Part shown: piece by piece, positions 45,729 through 54,322 of the stretch
How the letters are laid out: each line of letters starts with the position of its first letter
How positions within the stretch are numbered: position 1 is the first letter of the stretch
Assembly: GCF_000876655.1 (NCBI RefSeq)
Contig: NZ_JYCN01000026.1
Location: forward strand, 62,001 to 126,000
Source of the DNA: Arthrobacter sp. SPG23
GTDB lineage: Bacteria > Actinomycetota > Actinomycetes > Actinomycetales > Micrococcaceae
Reading direction: 5' to 3'
Length of the DNA stretch: 64,000 nt
The notes under the pieces: generated by a model
Databases searched by the model: none
What the model saw: only the letters and a program-made list of their open reading frames with translations
Told to the model about the DNA's origin: nothing
Made by a program: the position numbers and the translations under genes

Positions 45729-47903
45729 ATGGCGCCGAAGAAGCGATGGGGTTCCCGTCTGGCCGCAGCCTTGGCAAGGCTGATCGGATTTATTGCCGTG
45801 AGCGCCGTCTGCGGGGTCCTGGCTGCCAGCCTTGTGGCCCCCAGCGTGGCAGCCGCCGGTGTGACGGTCAGCAGCTCGATCACGTTCTTCAACAACCTGC
45901 CGGGCGACCTCACGGTCAATCCTCCGTCGCAGGCCACCAAGATGGTGACCTCAGACGGCCAGCCCATCGCCACCTTCTACGCGGAGAACCGGGTTCGGGT
46001 CACCCTCGACCAGATGTCGCCGTTCATCAAGGACGCCATCGTCGCAATCGAGGACAGCCGCTTCTACGAACATGGCGGCGTGGACCCTCAGGGCATCCTC
46101 CGGGCGCTGACGTTCAACGTCACCCAGGGCGGCCGTCAGGGCGCATCCACACTGACCCAGCAGTACGTCACCAACGTCATCAATGAGTCGTATCTTTCCG
46201 CGGATCAAGGCGAGCAGGTGATCCTCAGCGGCCAGAAGAGCGTGGGCGACAAGATTCGGGAAATGAAGCTGGCCATCGAACTGGAGAAGAAATACACCAA
46301 GGACCAGATCCTCGAAGGCTACCTGAACATCGTGTTCTTCAACCGGGACGCCTACGGAATCGAGGCCGCCGCCCGGCACTTCTTCAGCGCTTCCGCCAAG
46401 GACCTCACCTTGCCGCAGGCGGCGCTGCTGGCCGGGCTGGTGAACAGCCCCAGCTTCTACGACCCTGCCGTGCATCCGGAGAACTCGCTGCAACGCCGCA
46501 ACCAGGTCCTGGGCAACATGCTGGAGCAGAAGAAAATCACCCAGGCCGAGCACGACGCCGCCGCGGCCACCGGCGTGGAGCTGAAGATCACCCCGGGCCG
46601 GCAGGGCTGCGCCGCCGCCGTGATCGCACCGTACTTCTGCGACTACGTGTCCCACCTGATCCTCAACAACCCGGCATACGGAGCGGACCCCAACGACAGG
46701 GAGAGGCTGCTATACCGCGGCGGCCTGACCATCGTCACCACGCTGGACAGCCGGTTGCAGGCCGCTGCCCAGGCCCAGGTGGAGGCCACCGCGGGCGCGA
46801 ATCCGGACAAATGGGGCGCCGCCCTGGTCACCATCCAGCCAGGGTCCGGCCGGATCCTGGCCATGGCGCAGAACACCGTCTTCCTGCCGGCCGAAGGGAA
46901 ATTCGACACCCAGCTGAACTTCAATGTCGACTCCAAGGACGCCAACGGCAATGACCTCAACGGCGCTGGCGGCTTCCAGCCCGGCTCCACCATGAAGCCG
47001 TTCACGTTTGCGGAATGGCTGAACGAGGGCAAGCCCATCAACGCCATGATCGACGCTTCCCGGCGCACCTATCCCCTCGACTTTCCGTGGCGGTCCAGCT
47101 GCGGAAAGGTGCTGGGCGCCTACAACACCGCCCAGAGGAACGAGGGCGCAGCGGATGATCTCCAGAACAACGATCCGGGCTACTACCGGCCCATGCCCGT
47201 CAACTACGGCCTGTACAACTCCATCAACACGGCCACCTTCGCTGAAGCCGCGCAGCTGGACTTCTGCGGTATCCAGAAGATGGTGGATGCCGTGGGCCTC
47301 CACAGCGGCCTGGACGGAGCCCAAGTCAACATGCACCAGCTCGGCAACCTGCTGGGCGCCATCGGCGTGGCCCCGCTGCACCTCGCCAACGCCTTTGCCA
47401 CCTTCGCCAACGACGGGCGCTACTGCACCCCGGTCGCCGTCGCGGACGTGAGCGACCCGGCAGGCCGGCACCTGCCGGCCGAATCCTCCCAGTGCCGCCC
47501 TGCCGTCAAGCCCGAGGTGGCCCGCGGCGTCAACGCGGTGCTCCAGGACGTGCTGAAAATGGGCTCCGGTATCTACATCAACCCGAAGGTCCAGAGCAAG
47601 GTGCCGGTGGCGGCCAAGACGGGAACGTCCAACAACAACGGCGCCACCTGGGTGGCGGGCTACACCTCCGGCCTGGCCACGGCGTCGTTTTTTGGAGACA
47701 CCCTGGAAGGCCAGCAACGGGCTGGCCAGAACGTCACCATCAACGGCAACTTCTACAAGTCGGTGGACGGCTACATGCTTGCCGGTCCGCAGTGGGCCAA
47801 TTACATGATGCAGGTGGCGGGGTTGTACCCGGCCGAGCCGTTCCCGGCGCCGCCGCCGTCCATGTACACGCCCCAGGGCCCGACGCCGGCGCCCTCCCGC
47901 TGA
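45729..47903 (+). CDS. Class A penicillin-binding protein (transglycosylase/transpeptidase)
   Basis: A 724-residue bifunctional peptidoglycan synthase. A signal-anchor helix covers about 16-43; the GT51 domain follows with catalytic Glu108 in IEDSRFYEHGG and GASTLTQQYVTN; the transpeptidase domain has Ser420-Thr-Met-Lys423, Ser498-Ile-Asn500 and Lys630-Thr-Gly-Thr. The C-terminus is Pro-rich (EPFPAPPPSMYTPQG). It acts outside the cytoplasmic membrane in cell wall growth. No PASTA domain is seen. It is unrelated in function to the hpa operon upstream, from which it is separated by 102 nt. Confidence 0.95.
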   Translation: MAPKKRWGSRLAAALARLIGFIAVSAVCGVLAASLVAPSVAAAGVTVSSSITFFNNLPGDLTVNPPSQATKMVTSDGQPIATFYAENRVRVTLDQMSPFIKDAIVAIEDSRFYEHGGVDPQGILRALTFNVTQGGRQGASTLTQQYVTNVINESYLSADQGEQVILSGQKSVGDKIREMKLAIELEKKYTKDQILEGYLNIVFFNRDAYGIEAAARHFFSASAKDLTLPQAALLAGLVNSPSFYDPAVHPENSLQRRNQVLGNMLEQKKITQAEHDAAAATGVELKITPGRQGCAAAVIAPYFCDYVSHLILNNPAYGADPNDRERLLYRGGLTIVTTLDSRLQAAAQAQVEATAGANPDKWGAALVTIQPGSGRILAMAQNTVFLPAEGKFDTQLNFNVDSKDANGNDLNGAGGFQPGSTMKPFTFAEWLNEGKPINAMIDASRRTYPLDFPWRSSCGKVLGAYNTAQRNEGAADDLQNNDPGYYRPMPVNYGLYNSINTATFAEAAQLDFCGIQKMVDAVGLHSGLDGAQVNMHQLGNLLGAIGVAPLHLANAFATFANDGRYCTPVAVADVSDPAGRHLPAESSQCRPAVKPEVARGVNAVLQDVLKMGSGIYINPKVQSKVPVAAKTGTSNNNGATWVAGYTSGLATASFFGDTLEGQQRAGQNVTINGNFYKSVDGYMLAGPQWANYMMQVAGLYPAEPFPAPPPSMYTPQGPTPAPSR

Positions 47904-47925
47904 GCCGGCGCCCTCCCGCGAGTCC

Positions 47926-48660
47926 CTACGGCAGCCCCATCGCCGTGCGGACCTCGTCGAGGATCTGGTGCATGGCGGCCTCCGCGGTACCTGCATCACC
48001 CCCGGCAACCGCCGCCGCCACGGCCTCGTGTGCCGCCAGAGCGTCAGGACGCGGCTTGAAGGGCATCAGCCCCTGCTTGGTCCTGCTGGACAGGACTTCG
48101 GCCACCATGCCGTCCAGGGCCTTGAACATTTCGTTCCCGCTGCTGTGCAGGAGCAGGCTGTGGAAGGCGATGTCCGCCTGGAGGAATGCTTCCAGCTCGC
48201 CGGCTTCGCCGAGCCGCCTCAGTTCTGCAGCAAGCGCCGTGAGCTGGCGGCGTTCCGCTGCGCCCGCACGGCGCGCAGCACCCGCGGCGGCGATGGGTTC
48301 GACGGCGATCCGGAGTTCCGTGAGGCTGCTGTACTGCTCGGCCCGGCGGCTGGACGCAAGCCGCCACCGCACCAGCTTGGGATCAAAGACGTTCCAGAGT
48401 TCGGGGTCCTGCACCACGATGCCCACCCGGCGGCGGGAATACACCAGGTTCATCGATTCCAGGACGCGCATGGTGTCCCGGGCCAGGGTGCGGGACACGT
48501 TGTAGTGCTGCTGGAGATCGTCCAGGGTCAGCCGTCGGCCCGGGGCCAACTCGCCGGAAACGATGGCTTCGCCGAGGGCGTCCAGTACCCGCAGATGCAG
48601 TGCCGGAACCGCCGCCTCACCGTCGGTTGCGTCCGCGTGGTTGTCTGTCGCCGTCGACAT
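47926..48660 (-). CDS. GntR family (FadR subfamily) regulator, likely of gluconate genes
   Basis: A 244-residue regulator with N-terminal winged helix (about 22-85; ALGEAIVSGELAPGRRLTLDDLQQHYNVSRTLARDTMRVLESMNLV) and C-terminal FCD domain (100-235) with ADIAFHSLLLHSSGN. Divergent from gntK-gntP, it is most likely the gluconate-responsive repressor of that operon. Its end is 22 nt from the stop of the PBP gene, converging. Confidence 0.88.
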   Translation of the reverse strand: MSTATDNHADATDGEAAVPALHLRVLDALGEAIVSGELAPGRRLTLDDLQQHYNVSRTLARDTMRVLESMNLVYSRRRVGIVVQDPELWNVFDPKLVRWRLASSRRAEQYSSLTELRIAVEPIAAAGAARRAGAAERRQLTALAAELRRLGEAGELEAFLQADIAFHSLLLHSSGNEMFKALDGMVAEVLSSRTKQGLMPFKPRPDALAAHEAVAAAVAGGDAGTAEAAMHQILDEVRTAMGLP

Positions 48661-48723
48661 GTTTGAAGCCTCCCTCTGCGCCGTGGCGCCTGGCCTCCAG
48701 TTTAGGCCACAAATAAGTAAAGG

Positions 48724-48760
48724 TATGACCTGTGTTACAAAAAGATGCTACTAATGCATC
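48724..48760. promoter_or_regulatory. Gluconate operon control region: CRP/GlxR-like site and GATGC repeat
   Basis: TATGACCTGTGTTACA (48724-48739) differs from the site before the hpa operon by one base and resembles TGTGA-N6-TCACA. Next to it GATGC-N7-GCATC (48744-48760) is an inverted repeat, a possible operator for the divergent GntR regulator. The gntK start is at 48852. Confidence 0.6.
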
Positions 48761-48851
48761 CAAATGGTGCTATCTTATTTTCCTATCCAGCGTCCGCTGC
48801 TGGCCTGAGCTTCATTCCGAAGCCAACGATGTCTTCTACGGAGGTAGAACA

Positions 48852-49397
48852 ATGAAGTTTCCTGCCATGCACTTGGTAGTCATGGGTGTCGCCGGAGCCG
48901 GCAAGTCCACTATCGCCGGGGCCCTCTCCCGGGATCTCGGCTGGGACATGGCCGAGGCGGACCAGTTCCATCCCGAGTCCAACATCGCCAAGATGAATGC
49001 CGGCATCCCGCTCCAGGACGAGGACCGCTGGCCCTGGCTGCAGTCCATCCGGGACTGGATGACCGCCCAGGCCGCGGAAGGCAAAAGCACCGTCCTGACC
49101 TGCTCCGCCCTCAAGCACAGCTACCGGCAGCTGCTGTCCGAGGCGGAAGGCACGGTGGTTTTTATCCACCTCGACGGCGATCCCGCCCTGCTCGGCGAGC
49201 GCATGCGCGGACGCGAAGGCCATTTCATGCCGGTGACGCTCCTGCCCAGCCAGCTGGCCACCCTGGAACCGCTGACGCCGCAGGAACTCGCCGCCGGAAG
49301 CCTTCGCCTGGACATCACCCGCACGCCCGAGGACCTGGTTCAGGCCGTCAAGGCCGCCCTCCACCTGCCGGCGGCCCAGGCCCCCTGCACCTCCTGA
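48852..49397 (+). CDS. gntK: Gluconokinase
   Basis: A 181-residue P-loop kinase phosphorylating gluconate to 6-phosphogluconate. Walker A is GVAGAGKS (12-19), followed by the family motifs EADQFHPESNIAKM and CSALKHSYRQLL. The ATG at 48852 has GGAGGT 6 nt upstream. It precedes gntP by 73 nt in an operon divergent from the GntR regulator. The tail AAQAPCTS is slightly longer than in other members. Confidence 0.95.
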   Translation: MKFPAMHLVVMGVAGAGKSTIAGALSRDLGWDMAEADQFHPESNIAKMNAGIPLQDEDRWPWLQSIRDWMTAQAAEGKSTVLTCSALKHSYRQLLSEAEGTVVFIHLDGDPALLGERMRGREGHFMPVTLLPSQLATLEPLTPQELAAGSLRLDITRTPEDLVQAVKAALHLPAAQAPCTS

Positions 49398-49470
49398 TCC
49401 CCCAATCCCCCCAGGCTCCACAGCCCCTAAGCTTCACAGCCCCCCAACACATCTGTTTCAAAGGAGAACC

Positions 49471-50874
49471 ATGACCATCGAAGGATGGACTCAAACCCTC
49501 GGCGCAGGTCCCCTGCTGCTGATTGCCGGCGCCGCCATTCTGGTGCTGCTGTTCCTCATCATCAAGCTGCGCATGCACGCGCTGCTGGCCCTGATCCTCA
49601 TCAGCCTGGCCACCGCCTTCGCCACCGGCATCCCGGCGGACAAGGTGGTTCCGGTGCTCGTCAACGGGTTCGGCAGCACGCTGGGTACCGTGGCCCTGCT
49701 GGTGGGCCTGGGCGCAATGCTCGGCCGCATCGTTGAAACCAGCGGCGGCGCCAAGGCCCTGGCCGATTACCTCATCAACCTCTTCGGTGAGAAGCGCGCC
49801 CCGTTCGCACTGGGCCTCGCCTCGCTGATCTTCGGCTTCCCCATCTTCTTCGACGCCGGCCTGGTGGTCATGTTGCCCGTGGTCTTCGCAGTGGCGCACC
49901 GCCTTGGCGGCGGCGTGCTGCGCTACGGCCTGCCGGCTGCAGGCGCCTTCTCCGTGATGCACATCTTCCTGCCCCCGCACCCGGGCCCGGTCTCCGCGGC
50001 AACCTTCTTCGACGCCAACATCGGCCTCGTGCTGATCGCCGGCCTCATCACCGCCATCCCCACCTGGTACGTCACCGCATACCTGTTCGGTCTGTGGACC
50101 GGCAAGAAGCTGGTCCTCCCCGTTCCGGAACTGCTGGGCCACGCCGACACCGCCGCCGAAGAGAACCCGCCGCGGTTCCGCACGGTCGTGGGCGTCCTGC
50201 TCCTTCCGCTGGTCCTCATCTTCCTCAACACCGGCCTCAGCACCCTGGCTTCCTCCGGCGTCCTTCCGGCCTCGGCAAAGACCGAAGCCTGGTACCAGAT
50301 CCTGCGCACCCTTGGTGAAACGCCGGTGGCACTGCTGATCGCGGTACTGGTGGCCATGTTCGTCCTGGGCAGGCTGCGCGGTTCCCGCGGCGCCACCCTG
50401 GAAAAGCTGCTCGAATCCTCCCTCGGCCCGGTCTGCTCCGTCATCCTGATCACCGGCGCCGGCGGCATGTTCGGCGGCGTGCTGCGAACGTCCGGCATCG
50501 GCACCGCACTGGCCGGCGTCCTGGGCGACGTCGGCATTCCCCTGCTGCTGGCCGGCTTCCTGATCTCGGCCATCCTGCGCATCGCGCAGGGTTCCGCGAC
50601 GGTGGCACTGACCACCACCGCCGGGCTGATCGCTCCCGCAGTGGCCCTCGCCGGCATGAACGGCATGCAGGTGGCCGCCCTGGTCATCGCCGTGGCCGCC
50701 GGTTCCGTGGTGGTCTCGCACGTCAACGACTCCGGCTTCTGGCTGGTGGGCCGATTCTTCGGCATGGACGTGAAGACCACCCTGAAGACCTGGACTGTCA
50801 TGGAAACGCTGATCGGCGTCATGGGCTTCGCGATCGCTGCGGTCATCTTCGGCGTGGCCGGCCTGGCCGGTTAG
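49471..50874 (+). CDS. gntP: Gluconate:H+ symporter (GntP family)
   Basis: A 467-residue integral membrane importer with about twelve hydrophobic segments. GntP-type segments are LGAMLGRIVETSGGAKALADYL, FGFPIFFDAGLVVMLPVVFA and the HIFLPPHPGPVSAATFF loop; the SGFWLVGRFFGMD motif is near the end. AAAGGAG lies 6 nt before the ATG. Second gene of the gluconate operon, followed by a strong terminator. Confidence 0.95.
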   Translation: MTIEGWTQTLGAGPLLLIAGAAILVLLFLIIKLRMHALLALILISLATAFATGIPADKVVPVLVNGFGSTLGTVALLVGLGAMLGRIVETSGGAKALADYLINLFGEKRAPFALGLASLIFGFPIFFDAGLVVMLPVVFAVAHRLGGGVLRYGLPAAGAFSVMHIFLPPHPGPVSAATFFDANIGLVLIAGLITAIPTWYVTAYLFGLWTGKKLVLPVPELLGHADTAAEENPPRFRTVVGVLLLPLVLIFLNTGLSTLASSGVLPASAKTEAWYQILRTLGETPVALLIAVLVAMFVLGRLRGSRGATLEKLLESSLGPVCSVILITGAGGMFGGVLRTSGIGTALAGVLGDVGIPLLLAGFLISAILRIAQGSATVALTTTAGLIAPAVALAGMNGMQVAALVIAVAAGSVVVSHVNDSGFWLVGRFFGMDVKTTLKTWTVMETLIGVMGFAIAAVIFGVAGLAG

Positions 50875-50915
50875 CCGGCCGATCCTTCCTTCCGGGGCAA
50901 CCCCGTAAGGCAACA

Positions 50916-50949
50916 GAGAACGACGGCGGGACATCCCGCCGTCGTTCTC
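50916..50949. terminator. Intrinsic terminator, GACGGCGGGA palindrome copy 1
   Basis: GAGAACGACGGCGGGA (50916-50931) pairs perfectly with TCCCGCCGTCGTTCTC (50934-50949), 41 nt after gntP. Its inner arm is shared with four more palindromes at 53175, 55696, 57085 and 61719. Confidence 0.88.
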
Positions 50950-51080
50950 TCGCTTTAACGCAAGCCCGACCCCGGCCCGCCCCGTTGATCCACCGCCGAT
51001 CCGCGCCTGGTGAGCAGCCGGTCATCTCGCCGAAACGTGCACCGCAAAAAGCATCCCGGCACCGCGCCCGGGGCCTTTCG

Positions 51081-51149
51081 TTAACATGCCCGAAACACAG
51101 CGGTCACGTGATCTTCACGCAAGCCCTGGTCCTGTAACTTTCCTGCAAC
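51081..51149. promoter_or_regulatory. Two GlnR-like boxes upstream of the ammonium transporter
   Basis: TTAAC-ATGCCC-GAAAC (51081-51096) and GTAAC-TTTCCT-GCAAC (51134-51149) each match the actinobacterial GlnR pattern gTnAc-N6-GaAAc with one mismatch. They lie 107-175 nt before the amt start within a 381-bp gene-free stretch (50875-51255) that otherwise holds the gntP terminator. Nitrogen control of amt by GlnR is known in actinobacteria. Confidence 0.6.
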
Positions 51150-51255
51150 GTAGCGCCCGATTATCGGAAACACGGACCGTGAAACATTGAGCGGGGGCGT
51201 GGCCCGGAATCACTCGAGGTCCCGTACGGAAGACTTGATGAGAAGGGACACGCAG

Positions 51256-52587
51256 GTGCAAATCACTGCGGAAAACGTCTGGGTGCTGGTGTCAACGGCC
51301 CTTGTGCTGATCATGACGCCCGGTCTCGGCCTCTTTTACGGCGGCATGACCCGGGCCAAGGCGGCGCTCAACATGATCATGATGAGCTTCATCTCGGCGG
51401 GCATCGTCGGCGTCATCTGGGTGCTGTGGGGCTACTCCATGAGCAGCGGCGAAGGCGTGCTGGGAATCTTCGGCAACCCGTTCGCCAACTTCGGGCTCAC
51501 CAACCTCATCGGCTCCCCGGACCTCATCAAGGCAGCCTACGCGGGCACGTTCGCCATGGTCACCGTGGCCCTCATCAGCGGCGCCATCGCGGACCGCGCC
51601 AAGTTCAGTTCCTGGGCGCTCTTTGTGCCCATCTGGATCACCCTGGTGTACTGCCCGCTCGCCTACATGGTCTGGGGCGGCGGCCTGCTGGGCGCCAACG
51701 GAGCCATCACCTCCGTGTTCGGGCAGGTCATCGATTTCGCCGGCGGCACCGTGGTGGAAATCAGCTCCGGCGTCGCAGCGCTGGTCCTCGCCGTCATCGT
51801 GGGCAAACGCCAGGGCTTCGGCAAGGACCCCAACCACCGCCCGCACAACATCCCCTTCATCATGCTCGGTGCCGCCATCCTCTGGTTCGGCTGGTTCGGT
51901 TTCAACGGCGGGGCAGCCACCACGGCAGAGCAGGCCGGCCTGATCTGGATCAACACCCTGGTGGCCCCCGCTGCGGCAATGCTGAGCTGGCTGGTCACGG
52001 AAAAGATCCGCCACGGACACCCCACCTCCCTGGGCGCCGCGTCCGGCGTAGTGGCCGGCCTGGTGGCCATCACCCCGTCCTGCGCCAACATCAGCCCGGT
52101 GGCCGCCATCGGCCTGGGCCTCGCGGCGGGCGCCCTGTGCGCCATCTTCGTGGACCTGAAGTACCGGTTCGGCCTTGATGATTCCCTCGACGTGGTGGGC
52201 GTGCACCTCGGCGGCGGCCTCATCGGCACACTGGCCCTTGGCTTCATTGCACTTCCGGTGGACGGCGAGGGCGGCGGCCTCTTCTACGGCGGCGGACTCC
52301 ACCAGCTGGTGGCCCAGACCGTTGCCGTCCTGGTAACCGTCCTGCTCTCCGGCCTGGTGACCACCGTCCTGGGCCTCGCCATCCACAAGACGCTCGGTTT
52401 CCGGGTCAGCGAGGAAGCCGAAAACGTGGGCGTGGACCTGTCCGAGCACGCCGAGACCGCCTACGCATTCGGCGAGCTGTCCCGCAGCCGGTTCAACCCC
52501 TTCCACCACTACGCCACCGTGTCGGCTCCGGCAACAGCCCCGGCCGAGGGAGCCCAGGCGCACGAAAAGGAAGACAGCCTGGTGTAG
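51256..52587 (+). CDS. amt: Ammonium transporter (AmtB/Mep family)
   Basis: A 443-residue channel with eleven helices. The amt signature LVLIMTPGLGLFYGGMTR opens the protein and the central DFAGGTVVEISSGVAALVLA, FGWFGFNGG and HLGGGLIGTLALG segments contain the twin pore histidine positions. In the DFAGG segment the usual His (DFAGGTVVH) is Glu: DFAGGTVVE. The GTG at 51256 has GAAGGGA 7 nt upstream and gives a standard N-terminus; ATG at 51238 is an alternative. No glnK/glnD follow, unlike the usual amt-glnK-glnD operon. Confidence 0.93.
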   Translation: MQITAENVWVLVSTALVLIMTPGLGLFYGGMTRAKAALNMIMMSFISAGIVGVIWVLWGYSMSSGEGVLGIFGNPFANFGLTNLIGSPDLIKAAYAGTFAMVTVALISGAIADRAKFSSWALFVPIWITLVYCPLAYMVWGGGLLGANGAITSVFGQVIDFAGGTVVEISSGVAALVLAVIVGKRQGFGKDPNHRPHNIPFIMLGAAILWFGWFGFNGGAATTAEQAGLIWINTLVAPAAAMLSWLVTEKIRHGHPTSLGAASGVVAGLVAITPSCANISPVAAIGLGLAAGALCAIFVDLKYRFGLDDSLDVVGVHLGGGLIGTLALGFIALPVDGEGGGLFYGGGLHQLVAQTVAVLVTVLLSGLVTTVLGLAIHKTLGFRVSEEAENVGVDLSEHAETAYAFGELSRSRFNPFHHYATVSAPATAPAEGAQAHEKEDSLV

Positions 52588-52735
52588 CTGCCTTCTTATG
52601 GTGCGGGTGGTGATCAGAGTTTAGGGGCCGGCGGCTGCTTTGGGAAGGCCTCCCGGACGTGCCGGGAGTCGTGCCGTCGGCCCTACCTCAATTGTAGGAG
52701 CCGCGGCGCTGCCCGGCCATAGGCCGTAATGCCCT

Positions 52736-52754
52736 AACCGCCGCGCGGGCGGTT
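52736..52754. other. Small hairpin in the amt to DUF1540 gap
   Basis: AACCGCC-GCGCG-GGCGGTT is a perfect 7-bp stem in the 269-bp gap after amt. The same gap holds CTCCCGG-ACGTG-CCGGGAG near 52648. Either could end amt transcription, though neither has a T run. Confidence 0.4.
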
Positions 52755-52856
52755 CAATTAGGTCATGCGTTTGGGTCTTTTTGATTGGGTAGGACAGGCC
52801 TACCGTGGACCCAGGGAGCCGCCCGCCCGGGCAGCCGAACCACGGAGGACCCTCCT

Positions 52857-53141
52857 ATGACAACGCACGTCGCAGACTGCAGTGTTTCCAACTGTTCCTT
52901 CAACGACCATTCGCATTGCAACGCCGCCGCCATCACGGTGGGCGGGACCGAAGACCACGCATCCTGCGCCACGTTCATCGACACCGGCACCCATGGCGGC
53001 CTGCCCAAGGTCCTGGCCGACGTCGGTGCCTGCCAGCGCTCCGAATGCGCCCATAACGACCACCTGATGTGCAAGGCGCCCGAGGTCCATGTGGGTCCCG
53101 GCGCGGACAACGCCGACTGCCTCACCTACGCGCACGCATAG
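52857..53141 (+). CDS. DUF1540 domain protein with two Cys-rich repeats
   Basis: A 94-residue protein made of two copies of the short DUF1540 motif: C-x4-C-x7-C at the N-terminus (CSVSNCSFNDHSHC) and again in the second half (CQRSECAHNDHLMC), each followed by an AxxxxVG segment and a further Cys (ASCATF, ADCLTY). The Cys/His pattern suggests a small metal-binding (Zn or Fe) protein. ATG with GGAGG about 7 nt upstream. Function of the family is unknown. It is monocistronic, followed by a terminator. Confidence 0.85.
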   Translation: MTTHVADCSVSNCSFNDHSHCNAAAITVGGTEDHASCATFIDTGTHGGLPKVLADVGACQRSECAHNDHLMCKAPEVHVGPGADNADCLTYAHA

Positions 53142-53174
53142 CGGCACGCCCGGCGGGCACTCAGCACCGAAAGC

Positions 53175-53210
53175 AGCGGACGACGGCGGGACTTCCCGCC
53201 GTCGTCCGCT
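53175..53210. terminator. Intrinsic terminator, GACGGCGGGA palindrome copy 2
   Basis: AGCGGACGACGGCGGGA-CT-TCCCGCCGTCGTCCGCT is a perfect 17-bp inverted repeat between the converging DUF1540 gene (stop 53141) and the minus-strand gene (stop 53222), so it can serve both. Confidence 0.9.
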
Positions 53211-53221
53211 TGCGTTCGCGC

Positions 53222-53605
53222 TTAGTCGTCGCCGGCCGGCGTCTCAGGTTCGGGTTCGGGTTCTTCCATCCAGTTCACCACGCTGCTGCCGCCGTGGGCC
53301 CGGTTGAGGGTTTCCTGCAGCGCATCGGCTTCCTGCGCCGCGATGTCCAGTTCGGCCACCGCGGTCATCACGCCGCGGGCGCTTTCGTTGTGGGGGCGGG
53401 AATAGTGCGTGCCTGCTGCCGCCGCCCGGTGCCATGCGGCCAGTTCGCGGATGGCCTGGGCGATGGAGCCCTGGGTTTCGGTCAGGCTGCGGAGGATTTC
53501 GTGGCTGTCCGAGGGAGCGTCCAGGTTCCTGGTGGCGCGGGCCAGGTACCGGGCCGCTTCCTGCATCTGCTGCGCTGCGCGCCGTGGTCCGTTCGTCTCT
53601 GACAC
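53222..53605 (-). CDS. Hypothetical helical protein, 127 aa
   Basis: A hydrophilic, Ala- and Glu-rich protein that looks entirely helical (RAAQQMQEAARYLARATRNL, AELDIAAQEADALQETLNRA), with an acidic Glu-Pro repeat tail (EEPEPEPETPAGDD). GTG start at 53605 with AAGGAG 7 nt upstream. No membrane segment or recognised domain. It ends at the shared terminator. Function unknown. Confidence 0.65.
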   Translation of the reverse strand: MSETNGPRRAAQQMQEAARYLARATRNLDAPSDSHEILRSLTETQGSIAQAIRELAAWHRAAAAGTHYSRPHNESARGVMTAVAELDIAAQEADALQETLNRAHGGSSVVNWMEEPEPEPETPAGDD

Positions 53606-53770
53606 TGTCCTGCTCCTTCGCTGGGCCGTCTTCCGATGGGACTTATTGTCCTCCACTGCAGTGGACCGGGCAGGGTGGAAGGGTCCTTGACAGCCTTGTG
53701 GCTACGGGAGCTAGATGATCAGTAACGGGGATTCCTGAACCACAGCACAAAGCACAGCAAAGGAGCGGAC

Positions 53771-53932
53771 ATGAGCGAAAACCCACGCGCTTCGGAGCGT
53801 GTCCACAGTGAAGCTCCGGCCGAGGGCGACGAGAGCGCTGATCCCAGGGACATCCGGGTGCACTCCCAGGACCCTGCCGAAGGCGCCGACCTCACAGGCG
53901 TCGACCTCACTGACGGGGCTGCCGGCGGCTGA
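53771..53932 (+). CDS. Small acidic hypothetical protein, 53 aa
   Basis: A short ORF starting MSENPRASERVHSEAPAEGD and ending GVDLTDGAAGG. It is acidic, without Cys or hydrophobic stretches, and probably disordered. AGGAG lies 5 nt before the ATG, and the DUF6221 gene starts 6 nt after its stop, so the two are likely one operon. Similar short acidic proteins are common in Arthrobacter, but I cannot name the family. Confidence 0.6.
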   Translation: MSENPRASERVHSEAPAEGDESADPRDIRVHSQDPAEGADLTGVDLTDGAAGG

Positions 53933-53938
53933 AAAGTT

Positions 53939-54253
53939 GTGGACATTGTCGAATTCCTGACCGAGCGCGTCAGGGAAGATGAAGCTGCGGCCCTCAAGAT
54001 CCTCAGTGACCGCACAGTCTCCGAGTCGGCGAAATGGTACGAGCACCGGCTCCTGCTGGAGTGCGAGGCGAAGAAGAGGGTTATCCGGATCGTTGAGTCG
54101 GCGCGGCAGACGGCGCTGGCCACCATGGTCAGCGACCCCTTCGAGGAGGAATCCCGCTGGATTCCCGAAGCCATCGAATGGACCACGCGGTCGCTGAAGG
54201 CCTTGGCGCTGCCCTACGCAGATCACCCGGACTTCGAAGAGGACTGGCGGTGA
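53939..54253 (+). CDS. DUF6221 family protein
   Basis: A 104-residue protein with the DUF6221 pattern: an N-terminal MDIVEFLTERVREDEAAA helix, ECEAKKRVIRIVE in the middle and a C-terminal LKALALPYADHPDFEEDWR. The family is actinobacterial, widespread next to mobile or phage-like genes, with no known function. GTG start at 53939. Follows the 53-aa gene by 6 nt. Confidence 0.82.
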   Translation: MDIVEFLTERVREDEAAALKILSDRTVSESAKWYEHRLLLECEAKKRVIRIVESARQTALATMVSDPFEEESRWIPEAIEWTTRSLKALALPYADHPDFEEDWR

Positions 54254-54322
54254 TTCCGTGCGGGGCGCTACACATCGTGGCGCGCCCGAAATATCCACGG
54301 CCCGGGCGGTGTTGGCCCGGAC

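Noticed and set aside
52588..52856. Riboswitch-like hairpins between amt and the DUF1540 gene
   Set aside because: Only short unrelated hairpins are visible and no known riboswitch core was recognised.
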